5,305 nt of DNA from Chloroflexota bacterium. Lineage in GTDB: Bacteria; Chloroflexota; Dormibacteria; Aeolococcales; Aeolococcaceae. A model generated the notes under the pieces. It did no database searches and had not been told where the DNA came from. It saw nothing but the letters and a program-made list of their open reading frames with translations. The stretch lies in the NCBI GenBank assembly GCA_005889515.1, contig VBHE01000073.1, positions 1 to 5,305 of the forward strand, in the 5' to 3' direction. The translations under genes were made by a program, and so were the position numbers. Shown in pieces: positions 1 through 5,305 of the stretch; the first letter of the stretch is position 1, and each line of letters opens with the position of its first letter.

Positions 1-4
1 CGGA

Positions 5-1549
5 TCACGCCATCACCTCCGCGCCGGCGAGCACCGCGGCGGGAACCGCGACGGCGTCGGCCCTGCCGGAGAGCACCAGGCGCAGCGCCTGGTCACGATC
101 GAAGGCGTCCTCCACCACGACGGCGGGTACGCCGTGGAGGAGCCGGCACTCCTCGGCGAGGAGCGTCCGGGTGAGCGGCGTTCCCCCGTGGATGGCGACC
201 AGCTCGGGCGCACCGGCGACGCCCCGCTCGAGGTCGTCCACCGCCTGCGCGAGCCCGGGCTCCGCCGCCGGCGCGGCGAGCCAGAGCGCGCGCGCTCCGC
301 CCAGCTCCTCGACGGTGAGCACGCGCCCCGGGAAGGCGACCGCCCCCAGTCGCAACGGGGTGCCCAGCGGGGGGTGATGGTGCTCCTCGAGCCAGGCGCG
401 CTCGACGCTCGCGACGAACCCCGGGTCGCGTCGCTGCAGCTTCTCGCAGCCGAGAGCACGGGTCAGGAAGTGGAAGGCGAACTGGGTCGGCTCGAGGGCG
501 TCGTGGTAGCGGCCGAAGCGCTCCCACCAGGAGAGGCTCGGCCGGGCGGAGTCCTGGATGCGCCGGACCTGGGGTTGGCGCCGCTCCTCGTACGCGGCCA
601 GGGCGCTGTCGAGGTCGTCGCCGTGCTCGGCGATCGCCGAGGCGAGCGCCACCGCGTCCTCCATCGCCATCTTCGTCCCCGAGCCGACGGAGAAGTGCGC
701 GGTGTGCACGGCGTCGCCGAGCAGCACCACCCGTCCAGATCGCCAGCGCGCGGAGCGGAGGGTGCGGAAGCTCCCCCACCGCGAGTTGTTGACGAGCAGC
801 TCGCCGCCCTCGAGGTGCTCGTCGAACAGCTCCTCGAGGTAGGCCTTGGTCGCAAGATCGCTGGGTCCCGGCGGCTGGCCCACGTCGAAGGCGTCGAGCC
901 CCGCGCGCCGCCAGGACTCCTCGTCGGTCTCGACGATGAACGTGCTCACGTCGTCGCTGATCGGATACCCGTGCACCGCGAAGACGCCGTCCGGGCCGCG
1001 CTCGTGCACGAAGGTCAGACCCTCGAACATGTGCGTGGTCCCGAACCAGATGAACCTGGCGGCGGCAACCTGCACCGCCGGCTCGAGCGCGTCCGCGAGC
1101 TGCGCGCGCAGCCGGGAGTTGGCCCCGTCGGCGGCGACGACGAGGTCGTAGCCGTCGAGGTCCTCGAGGCGGGCGACCCCGGTCTCGAAGCGGAGGTCGG
1201 CGCCGGCCTCCGCCGCCCGTGCCTGGAGCAGCGAGAGCAGGGTGCGGCGCGCGATCGCCGCCATGCCGTTGCCGCCGCAGTGCAGACGCCGTCCCTTGAG
1301 GCGGACCTCGATGCGGTCCCAGTGCACCCCGTGCGCCGCGAGCGCCTCGCGGAGCACGGGGTCGGCGTCGTGGAGGTTCGCGAGGGTGGCGTCGGAGAAG
1401 ACGACCCCGAAGCCGAAGGTGTCGTCGGGGCGGTTGCGCTCGAGGACGGTGACCTCGACCGAGGGGTTCGCCCGCCGCATCTGCGCGGCGAAGGAGAGCC
1501 CACCGGGGCCGCCGCCGACGCACGCGATCCGGAGCGCGGGTCGCGGCAC
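5..1549 (-). CDS. FAD-dependent aryl-CoA monooxygenase (salicylyl-CoA 5-hydroxylase / anthraniloyl-CoA monooxygenase type) with a reduced C-terminal OYE-like region
   Basis: A class A flavin monooxygenase expected to hydroxylate an aromatic CoA thioester in the cytoplasm with NAD(P)H and O2. Seen in the 514-residue protein: FAD-binding GGGPGG at residues 12-17, the ribose-binding Glu at 37 (ERNRP), DGANSRLR near 141-148, and the GD motif LLGDAVHTAHFSVGSGTK near 276-293. The FGFGVVFSDATL stretch and HTAHFSVGSGTK are hallmarks of the salicylyl-CoA 5-hydroxylase/anthraniloyl-CoA monooxygenase branch rather than of general phenol hydroxylases. Full bifunctional members are roughly 760-790 residues with a C-terminal old-yellow-enzyme (OYE) domain. 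Here only about 120 residues follow, and they resemble the two ends of that domain. I chose GTG at 1549, five bases after the PaaX stop and with a weak GGCGGG upstream, because the family begins just before RIACVGGG. A GTG at 1591 would add 14 Arg-rich residues. Substrate unknown: salicylyl-, anthraniloyl- or another aryl-CoA. Confidence 0.88.
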   Translation of the reverse strand: MPRPALRIACVGGGPGGLSFAAQMRRANPSVEVTVLERNRPDDTFGFGVVFSDATLANLHDADPVLREALAAHGVHWDRIEVRLKGRRLHCGGNGMAAIARRTLLSLLQARAAEAGADLRFETGVARLEDLDGYDLVVAADGANSRLRAQLADALEPAVQVAAARFIWFGTTHMFEGLTFVHERGPDGVFAVHGYPISDDVSTFIVETDEESWRRAGLDAFDVGQPPGPSDLATKAYLEELFDEHLEGGELLVNNSRWGSFRTLRSARWRSGRVVLLGDAVHTAHFSVGSGTKMAMEDAVALASAIAEHGDDLDSALAAYEERRQPQVRRIQDSARPSLSWWERFGRYHDALEPTQFAFHFLTRALGCEKLQRRDPGFVASVERAWLEEHHHPPLGTPLRLGAVAFPGRVLTVEELGGARALWLAAPAAEPGLAQAVDDLERGVAGAPELVAIHGGTPLTRTLLAEECRLLHGVPAVVVEDAFDRDQALRLVLSGRADAVAVPAAVLAGAEVMA

Positions 1550-1554
1550 CGTGG

Positions 1555-2481
1555 TCAGCCCGCCGGCTCGTCGTCGACGGCGACCAGCCACGGACCGCGC
1601 GTCCGCCGTCCCGACCCGGCACGGGTCCAGCGTCCGGCCTGCCCGGTGACCGAGCGGACGCCGGCGTCCGCGGCGTGCTCGACCGGTTCACCGACGACCT
1701 CGGACACGTGCTCCTCCGCCGGCTCGCGGAGCGCCTCGTGGGCGTCGAGGAAGAGCTCGTGCGCCTGGCGCCCGACCCACCCGGCGGGAAGGAGCTCCAG
1801 CGGCAGATCGGGATCGCGGAAGGGAAACTTCCGGTAGTCGTGGATGAGCCGGGTGCGCTCGACCACGGCGTCGCGCGGAGCGAGCCGGCCGGCGCGGTAC
1901 CCCGCGAGTCGCGGCTGGTACTCTCGCAGCAGCTCGCGGTAGTCGCGGTCGAGGGCGTCGAGATCCCAGCACCGCGCCGCCATCTCCCGATCGACGCGCA
2001 GACCCGAGGAGCGGCACTGGAGGACGTCGAGCCGGATCGCGGGCTCGCCGGCGAACCACTCCTCGATGTCGGCGCGACGATCGTGCGGTGAGAGCCACGT
2101 CGACGCCGCCAGGGGACCGAACCCGAGCCAGGCGAGCTCCTTGCGGATCCGGTCCCGCACCGCGCGGTCGCTCTCCGAGACGGTGTAGATGACCATGTGC
2201 CACTCGCCGTCCCAGGGCTCGCGCGAGCGGTCGAAGATGCGGCTGCGACCCTCGTCGAGCAGCTGCCAGCTGCGGTCGTTGAGGGCGTAGACGGTCTCGC
2301 GTCCGTCCCGGCGGGTGTCGAACCAGCCCTCCTTGCGCAGCCGTGCCATGACCACGCGGACGGTCGCCTCGCCGATCCCGAAGCAGTCGAGCAGCTCGGT
2401 GAGCGCGCGCAGCCTCACCTCGCCGCCGGCATAGCGGAGGTAGTCGCCGAAGAGGTCGAAGACGATCGAGCGTGGCTTCAC
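1555..2481 (-). CDS. PaaX-family transcriptional regulator
   Basis: A GntR-like winged-helix repressor of the PaaX family; in known members an aryl-CoA such as phenylacetyl-CoA is the inducer that releases DNA. In the 308-residue product the winged helix spans about 1-70 (FDLFGDYLRY, then ATVRVVMARLRKEGWFDTRR as recognition helix and wing). The PaaX central domain runs from about 88 to 165 (GEWHMVIYTV, then WLGFGPLAASTWLSPHD) and the PaaX C-terminal domain from about 170 to 260 (YRKFPFRDPDLPLELLPAGW). Length is close to E. coli PaaX (316). About 48 residues after 260 are a low-complexity tail not typical of the family. GTG at 2481 is chosen because homologues begin just before PRSIVFDLF; a GTG at 2604 would add 41 residues that overlap the hydrolase end. 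No good Shine-Dalgarno precedes 2481, but the hydrolase stop lies 13 bases upstream, so translational coupling is likely. It probably controls this operon; the effector is unknown. Confidence 0.9.
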   Translation of the reverse strand: MKPRSIVFDLFGDYLRYAGGEVRLRALTELLDCFGIGEATVRVVMARLRKEGWFDTRRDGRETVYALNDRSWQLLDEGRSRIFDRSREPWDGEWHMVIYTVSESDRAVRDRIRKELAWLGFGPLAASTWLSPHDRRADIEEWFAGEPAIRLDVLQCRSSGLRVDREMAARCWDLDALDRDYRELLREYQPRLAGYRAGRLAPRDAVVERTRLIHDYRKFPFRDPDLPLELLPAGWVGRQAHELFLDAHEALREPAEEHVSEVVGEPVEHAADAGVRSVTGQAGRWTRAGSGRRTRGPWLVAVDDEPAG

Positions 2482-2494
2482 CGCGGTCGCATGC

Positions 2495-4940
2495 TCATCG
2501 CACCGCGGGCGCCGAGTGCAGCCGTGCGGCGGGAGGGACGAGGCCGGCAAGGCCGGGGACGCCCGGTCCCGTCGACCCCTGGGCGCCGGCGAACTCGCGG
2601 TCACCGCCGCAGCCGAGGAGGTGGACGCTCAGCGGGCCGTCGCTGGTCACGCTGATCGTCGCGTCGCAGTCGACGTGCGCGCGCGCCGGGTCGATGGTCA
2701 CGTGGCGGATGTTCGTCGCGGTGATGGTGAGGCTGTCCGATGGCGTCGCCGCGGGGACGGCGCCGGGATGACGGTACTCGCGCGTGTACGGGTTCGACGG
2801 CAGCGAGCTGCGCAGGTCGGGATGGTCGTAGCCGGTGCCGAGGGTGATCCCGTCGCTGGGCACCGAGCCGTTGTCGGTGGCCGCCTCCGCGACCGGCCGC
2901 GGACCGACGCCCGTGCCGCCCGAGCTGACGTCGACGGTGCCCAGGTTCCGGGTCCTGGTCTCGATCGACGAGACCCAGTAGGCGTGGTCACCGACAAGCC
3001 CCGATGCGGGGTCGTCCATCAGCGGGTTGCGCACGTAGGTCACCCGAGCCGGATCGTCGACGCGCCGGGTGTGGCCCAGCCAGGGGGTGAGGACCTGCCA
3101 GATGCCATCGTTGCACATGGTCAGGTGCTCCGCGGCGACGCCGTGCCAGGTGATGAACTCATAGTCGAAGTCGCCCTGCCGGGTAGGGGATGAAGTCGTC
3201 GCTCGACCCCGCCCACTCCATCACCGGCTGGTCGCGGCGGGAAGGAAGGAGGTCCGAGAGTGTCGAGCCGGGCTCGTGGACGATGGCCGTGTCGACCGGG
3301 AGCTTGTCGGCGACGCCGTTGATGGTCGGGAACGACGGAGCGACGTCGAGACCGTCGCAGATGAAGGCCTGGCTGAAGAGGTCGGGGAAGGTGAGTGCGA
3401 GCTTGTTGGCGCTGTAGGCCCCGCTCGAGAACCCGCTGATCGCGATCCGCGACTGGTCGACAGGGAAGCGGCTCGCCAGGTCGGCGAGGGTTTCGAAGTT
3501 GCTCGCGCCGCTCTGGCCGTAGCCCCACTCGTCGGCGCCGCGGGCGTCGGTGCCCACCACCAGGGTCGGGACGTCGGACCTCTCGGCGACGGTGTGCCAC
3601 AGGTCGCGGTTCCCGGTCACCTGATCTCCGGCGTTGATGGCGAAGCCGTTGAGCCAGAGCAGGGTCGCATACCCGCCGGGCGGTGGCGCCACCCTGGGCA
3701 CGTAGACGAGATAGCGCTGCAGGCGGCCGGCCAGGTCGGGGGTGCAGTCGTCACGGCAGGGCCAGCCGAAGGCCAGCCCGGGCCTCGAGTCGGTGCCAGG
3801 CTCGCCGCCCTGCGAGAACCCGTTCTGCTGGCTGAAGCTCCCGAGGCGGGGACCGTTCGGGTCGCCCGGAAGGCGCCGGCCCTGGTTGGTCTCCTGGTGG
3901 CTGGCGAAGAGCATGGTCATGAACCCGCTGCTGGGCACGCCGCCGCGCTCGCCGGCGAGGTTGTCGTTCCGTCCGGTGGCGAGCTTGGTGAAGTCGACGT
4001 TGGCGAAGAACGGGCTGAGGTCGCCGGCGGTGATCGCGGCAAGCTGCCGGTGGTCGCGCCAGGCGGCGTCGAACGGCTCGTCGTAGCGGAAGGCGGCGTT
4101 GAAGAAGGCGCTCGGGTGGTCGCTCAGCGCCCCGCCCGGCTGGGTCTCGGTCGGCTGCCCGCGCCTGGGGCGGAGGTAGGCGCCGGCGGCGGAGTCCCAG
4201 AGGCCGGAGGCGGCGCCGACCCGCACCGCCCGCTGACCCCGGGGATCGAACGCCGAGTAGGGGATGCGGACGTCGACCTGGCGGCGCTCGAGATCGGTGG
4301 TGACCGTCGGAATCTCGGAGCGGGCCTGGCCGGTCGCCGCGTCGACGATGTCACCGCCGGTTCCGTGGACGGTCACGAAGACCTGCCCGGGCATCACCGT
4401 GTCGGCGCCGTGGGGGACCGGCTTCGCCTGGCCGGCCTCACCGCCGAGGGCGATCGTGGTCGCGACCAGGTCGGGCTCGGTCATGGTGTTGAAGGTGAGG
4501 CGGACGGCGGTGGCGTCGGCAAGCGGCTTGAGCCGCACCTCGACGAGGTCGGCGGCGTTGTTCCGGTACTTCGGCGCGGTCGGGTACGTGTAGTCCTTGT
4601 CGAAGGTGTAGAAGTACCAGCGGTAGGCGGGGCCGCCTCCGTTGTCGTCCCATACGCAGTCCTGGTACAGGAACTCGCCGGCCCGGTAGGCGCTCGTCAT
4701 GCACACCCGGGTCGGCTGCGCGCGCCAGACGCCGGTGTTCTCGAACTGCGGCGCTCGGGCCGGGGGCGCGTGCAGGATGCTCGGGCCCGGCAGGGGACCG
4801 CGCTCCGCCGCGGGAGCGACCGCCGGGGGGAGCGCCGCCCCGTGGAGAACCGAGGCCTCGGTGGGCGCCGCGGCAGCCATGGCTCCGGCTGCCAGGGCAC
4901 CCAGCGCGAGGACGCCCAGAGGTCCGCGCGACCCGCCCAT
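2495..4940 (-). pseudogene. Secreted alpha/beta-hydrolase (PHB-depolymerase/esterase-like) with an N-terminal CBM9-like domain, frameshifted
   Basis: Read with one frame correction this is an 814-residue exported hydrolase. Residues 1-25 form a Sec-type signal peptide (short Arg-containing start, Ala/Leu-rich core, cleavage near the AAAAP stretch). Residues about 105-285 look like the glucodextranase C-terminal/CBM9-like beta domain (YFYTFDKDYTYP, then VDVRIPYSAFDPRG). The hydrolase domain begins near 405 (LQRYLVYVPR, LLWLNGF), with the nucleophile motif GFSSG at 503-507 (Ser505) and a candidate acid at Asp581/Asp582. After the shift the chain continues GDFDYEFITWHGVAAEHL and includes GDHAYW (candidate catalytic His652). 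A last segment (about 665-780) has a beta-rich pattern and a VDCD...LLGCG cysteine pair. As given, the first frame (4940-3159, 593 aa) stops soon after the shift and the second is open from 3175 to 2495. The ATG at 4940 has an excellent Shine-Dalgarno. Substrate unknown: polyester, feruloyl-type ester, glycan ester or peptide are all possible. The break may be real or a sequencing/assembly error. Confidence 0.82.
3174..3176 (-). other. Frameshift point inside the secreted hydrolase
   Basis: On the coding strand the codons run ccg gca ggg cga ctt cga cta tga, stopping at 3159. Skipping one G of the GGG run gives ccg gca ggc gac ttc gac tat gag, which continues open for 226 codons with good hydrolase sequence. 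This is what a one-base insertion in a GG run (or a two-base deletion) would produce. Protein similarity clearly passes from one frame to the other at this point, and no other break is seen in the gene. Confidence 0.8.
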
Positions 4941-4946
4941 GAGACT

Positions 4947-4954
4947 CCCTCCTC
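4947..4954 (-). promoter_or_regulatory. Strong Shine-Dalgarno of the secreted hydrolase
   Basis: The minus-strand sequence GAGGAGGG lies six bases before the ATG at 4940, the best ribosome-binding site in the window, and fixes the start of the hydrolase. Its 5' part can pair in a leader hairpin (see separate entry). Confidence 0.85.
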
Positions 4955-4972
4955 GGACGGCCGGCCCCGAGG
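4951..4972 (-). promoter_or_regulatory. Possible SD-sequestering hairpin in the operon leader
   Basis: In the leader RNA, CCUCGG (4972-4967) can pair with CCGAGG (4956-4951), a six-base stem with a ten-base loop; the 3' arm contains the first four bases of the GAGGAGGG ribosome-binding site. An alternative stem GGCCC/GGGCC (4980-4976 with 4967-4963) uses overlapping bases and would exclude it. In such GC-rich DNA short stems arise by chance, so this is only a candidate. Confidence 0.3.
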
Positions 4973-5035
4973 GGTGGGCCGATGTGTGTCACTAAATCCA
5001 CGCTCGGAATTAATACGACACAGGTTGGCCGATGT
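4973..5035. repeat. 13-base near-perfect direct repeat around the promoter (candidate operator)
   Basis: GGTGGGCCGATGT at 4973-4985 and GGTTGGCCGATGT at 5023-5035 (plus strand) differ at one base and are offset by exactly 50 bases, near five helical turns. One copy touches the -35 box and fills most of the spacer; the other lies about 20-30 bases after the expected transcription start. The placement suits a repressor acting on this operon, possibly the PaaX-family protein. A six-base inverted repeat TGTGTC/GACACA (4985-4990 and 5017-5022) also brackets the -10 box. Confidence 0.45.
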
Positions 5036-5038
5036 CAA
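5010..5038 (-). promoter_or_regulatory. Sigma-70-like promoter of the hydrolase-PaaX-monooxygenase operon
   Basis: On the minus strand TTGACA (5038-5033, perfect -35) is followed by a 17-base spacer and TATTAA (5015-5010, four of six to TATAAT). This AT-rich patch stands out in a very GC-rich window. Transcription should start near 5002-5004, giving a leader of about 60 bases before the ATG at 4940. The box lies in the gap between the HNH stop and the hydrolase start, and no other promoter is evident before the three tightly packed genes. Confidence 0.75.
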
Positions 5039-5065
5039 GCGCCCGGTTGAGCAGCGGCAGCTTCG

Positions 5066-5305
5066 TCACGGCCCGGCCCTGTTCCTCGGGCACTTCCACG
5101 CGCCACCGGTGGCGGTGCCGAACACCTCTCCGTCGGTGTTCACGAACCGCAGGTCGCCCTCGAGGGTGCGGTGGATCTCGAACGCGCCGTCGTGGTGGCG
5201 GTCGTGGTGGTGCGAACAGAGCGAGAGGATGTTCCAGTCCTTCGTGGGGCCACCGTCGAACCAGTGGTGGATGTGGTGCGCCTCGCACCGGGTGGCGGGG
5301 GTGGC
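5066..5305 (-). CDS. HNH endonuclease, C-terminal part (DUF222/REP13E12-type)
   Basis: The last 79 codons of a gene whose start lies beyond the right edge. The visible part carries the HNH core: CEAHHIHHWFDGGPT at residues 7-21 of the fragment, the middle Asn at 25 (DWNILSLC), and the CSHHHDRHH cluster at 30-38. The Cys7 and Cys30 pair with nearby His suits the zinc-supported HNH fold. The ending GDLRFVNTDGEVFG matches the tail usual in actinobacterial DUF222-HNH proteins, which are often multicopy and of unclear biological role. The DUF222 part itself is not in view, so that assignment rests on the HNH and tail style. The stop is 27 bases upstream of the operon promoter -35 box and no terminator is visible between, so some read-through into the operon is possible. 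Confidence 0.88.
   Translation of the reverse strand, partial: ATPATRCEAHHIHHWFDGGPTKDWNILSLCSHHHDRHHDGAFEIHRTLEGDLRFVNTDGEVFGTATGGAWKCPRNRAGP

Noticed and set aside
93..1691. A 532-codon open frame on the minus strand in another phase across the monooxygenase
   Set aside because: Extremely rich in Arg, Ala, Pro and Gly with no motifs, and it overlaps the real monooxygenase frame, which carries all the FAD motifs.
134..1837. A 567-codon open frame on the plus strand opposite the monooxygenase and part of PaaX
   Set aside because: It lies antisense to two clearly recognised genes. Its product is a low-complexity Glu/Arg/Ala/Gly/Val string without a recognisable domain, as expected of a shadow frame in GC-rich DNA.
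2482..2604. Extending the PaaX-family protein upstream to GTG at 2604
   Set aside because: The extra 41 residues overlap the hydrolase C-terminus and look like a shadow frame, and homologues begin just before PRSIVFDLF.
3159..3180. Programmed ribosomal frameshifting within the hydrolase
   Set aside because: There is no recognised slippery heptamer, no stop-codon-type +1 site and no obvious downstream pseudoknot, and the family is normally a single frame. A mutation or sequencing error is simpler.
5011..5024. Resemblance of the plus strand TAATACGACACAGG to a phage T7 promoter
   Set aside because: Only the first nine bases agree; the TCACTATA part is missing. The patch is better explained as the -10 region of the minus-strand promoter.
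5010..5288. A 92-codon open frame overlapping the HNH end and running through the promoter
   Set aside because: The overlapping frame 5305-5066 encodes a textbook HNH core. This one is Arg/Pro/His-rich noise and would cover the -35 and -10 boxes.
1..5305. tRNA, rRNA, CRISPR arrays, insertion-sequence ends and strong intrinsic terminators
   Set aside because: No cloverleaf, regularly spaced repeats, transposase motifs or GC stem followed by a T-run were seen on either strand by reading; the window is almost fully occupied by coding sequence.

Overview
The window is GC-rich throughout and every supported gene lies on the minus strand, so the map reads right to left. The composition, the GTG starts, the DUF222/REP13E12-type HNH protein end and the tight gene packing suggest a high-GC actinobacterium (Actinomycetes or Thermoleophilia-like). 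This is an inference from style and families; nothing here fixes the genus.

Right edge (5066-5305): the last 79 codons of an HNH endonuclease, a family often found in many copies in actinobacterial genomes. After its stop comes a 125-base gap with the only clear regulatory region of the window: a strong sigma-70-like promoter (TTGACA, 17-base spacer, TATTAA), a 13-base near-perfect direct repeat offset by 50 bases, and a leader with a strong Shine-Dalgarno that can be partly paired in a hairpin.

From that promoter three genes run leftward with almost no space between them. (1) 4940-2495: a secreted two-domain protein with a signal peptide, a beta-rich module resembling the glucodextranase C-terminal/CBM9-like family, and an alpha/beta-hydrolase of the PHB-depolymerase/esterase type with a GFSSG nucleophile motif. 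It is split by a one-base frameshift near 3174-3176. (2) 2481-1555: a PaaX-family regulator, the type that senses aryl-CoA thioesters. (3) 1549-5: an FAD monooxygenase of the salicylyl-CoA 5-hydroxylase/anthraniloyl-CoA monooxygenase type. Its usual C-terminal old-yellow-enzyme half appears shrunk to about 120 residues that still resemble the two ends of that domain. A GTG overlapping the last stop (GTGA, bases 5-8) suggests that the operon continues beyond the left edge.

Taken together, the layout suggests an aromatic-compound operon. A secreted hydrolase could release an aromatic acid, a CoA ligase (not in this window) could activate it, the monooxygenase could hydroxylate the aryl-CoA, and the PaaX protein could sense an aryl-CoA to control the operon. 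The family assignments are well supported; the joint pathway is inference. The most interesting points are the collapsed reductase domain of the monooxygenase, the hydrolase-PaaX-monooxygenase grouping, and the frameshift that separates the hydrolase nucleophile from its probable catalytic histidine.
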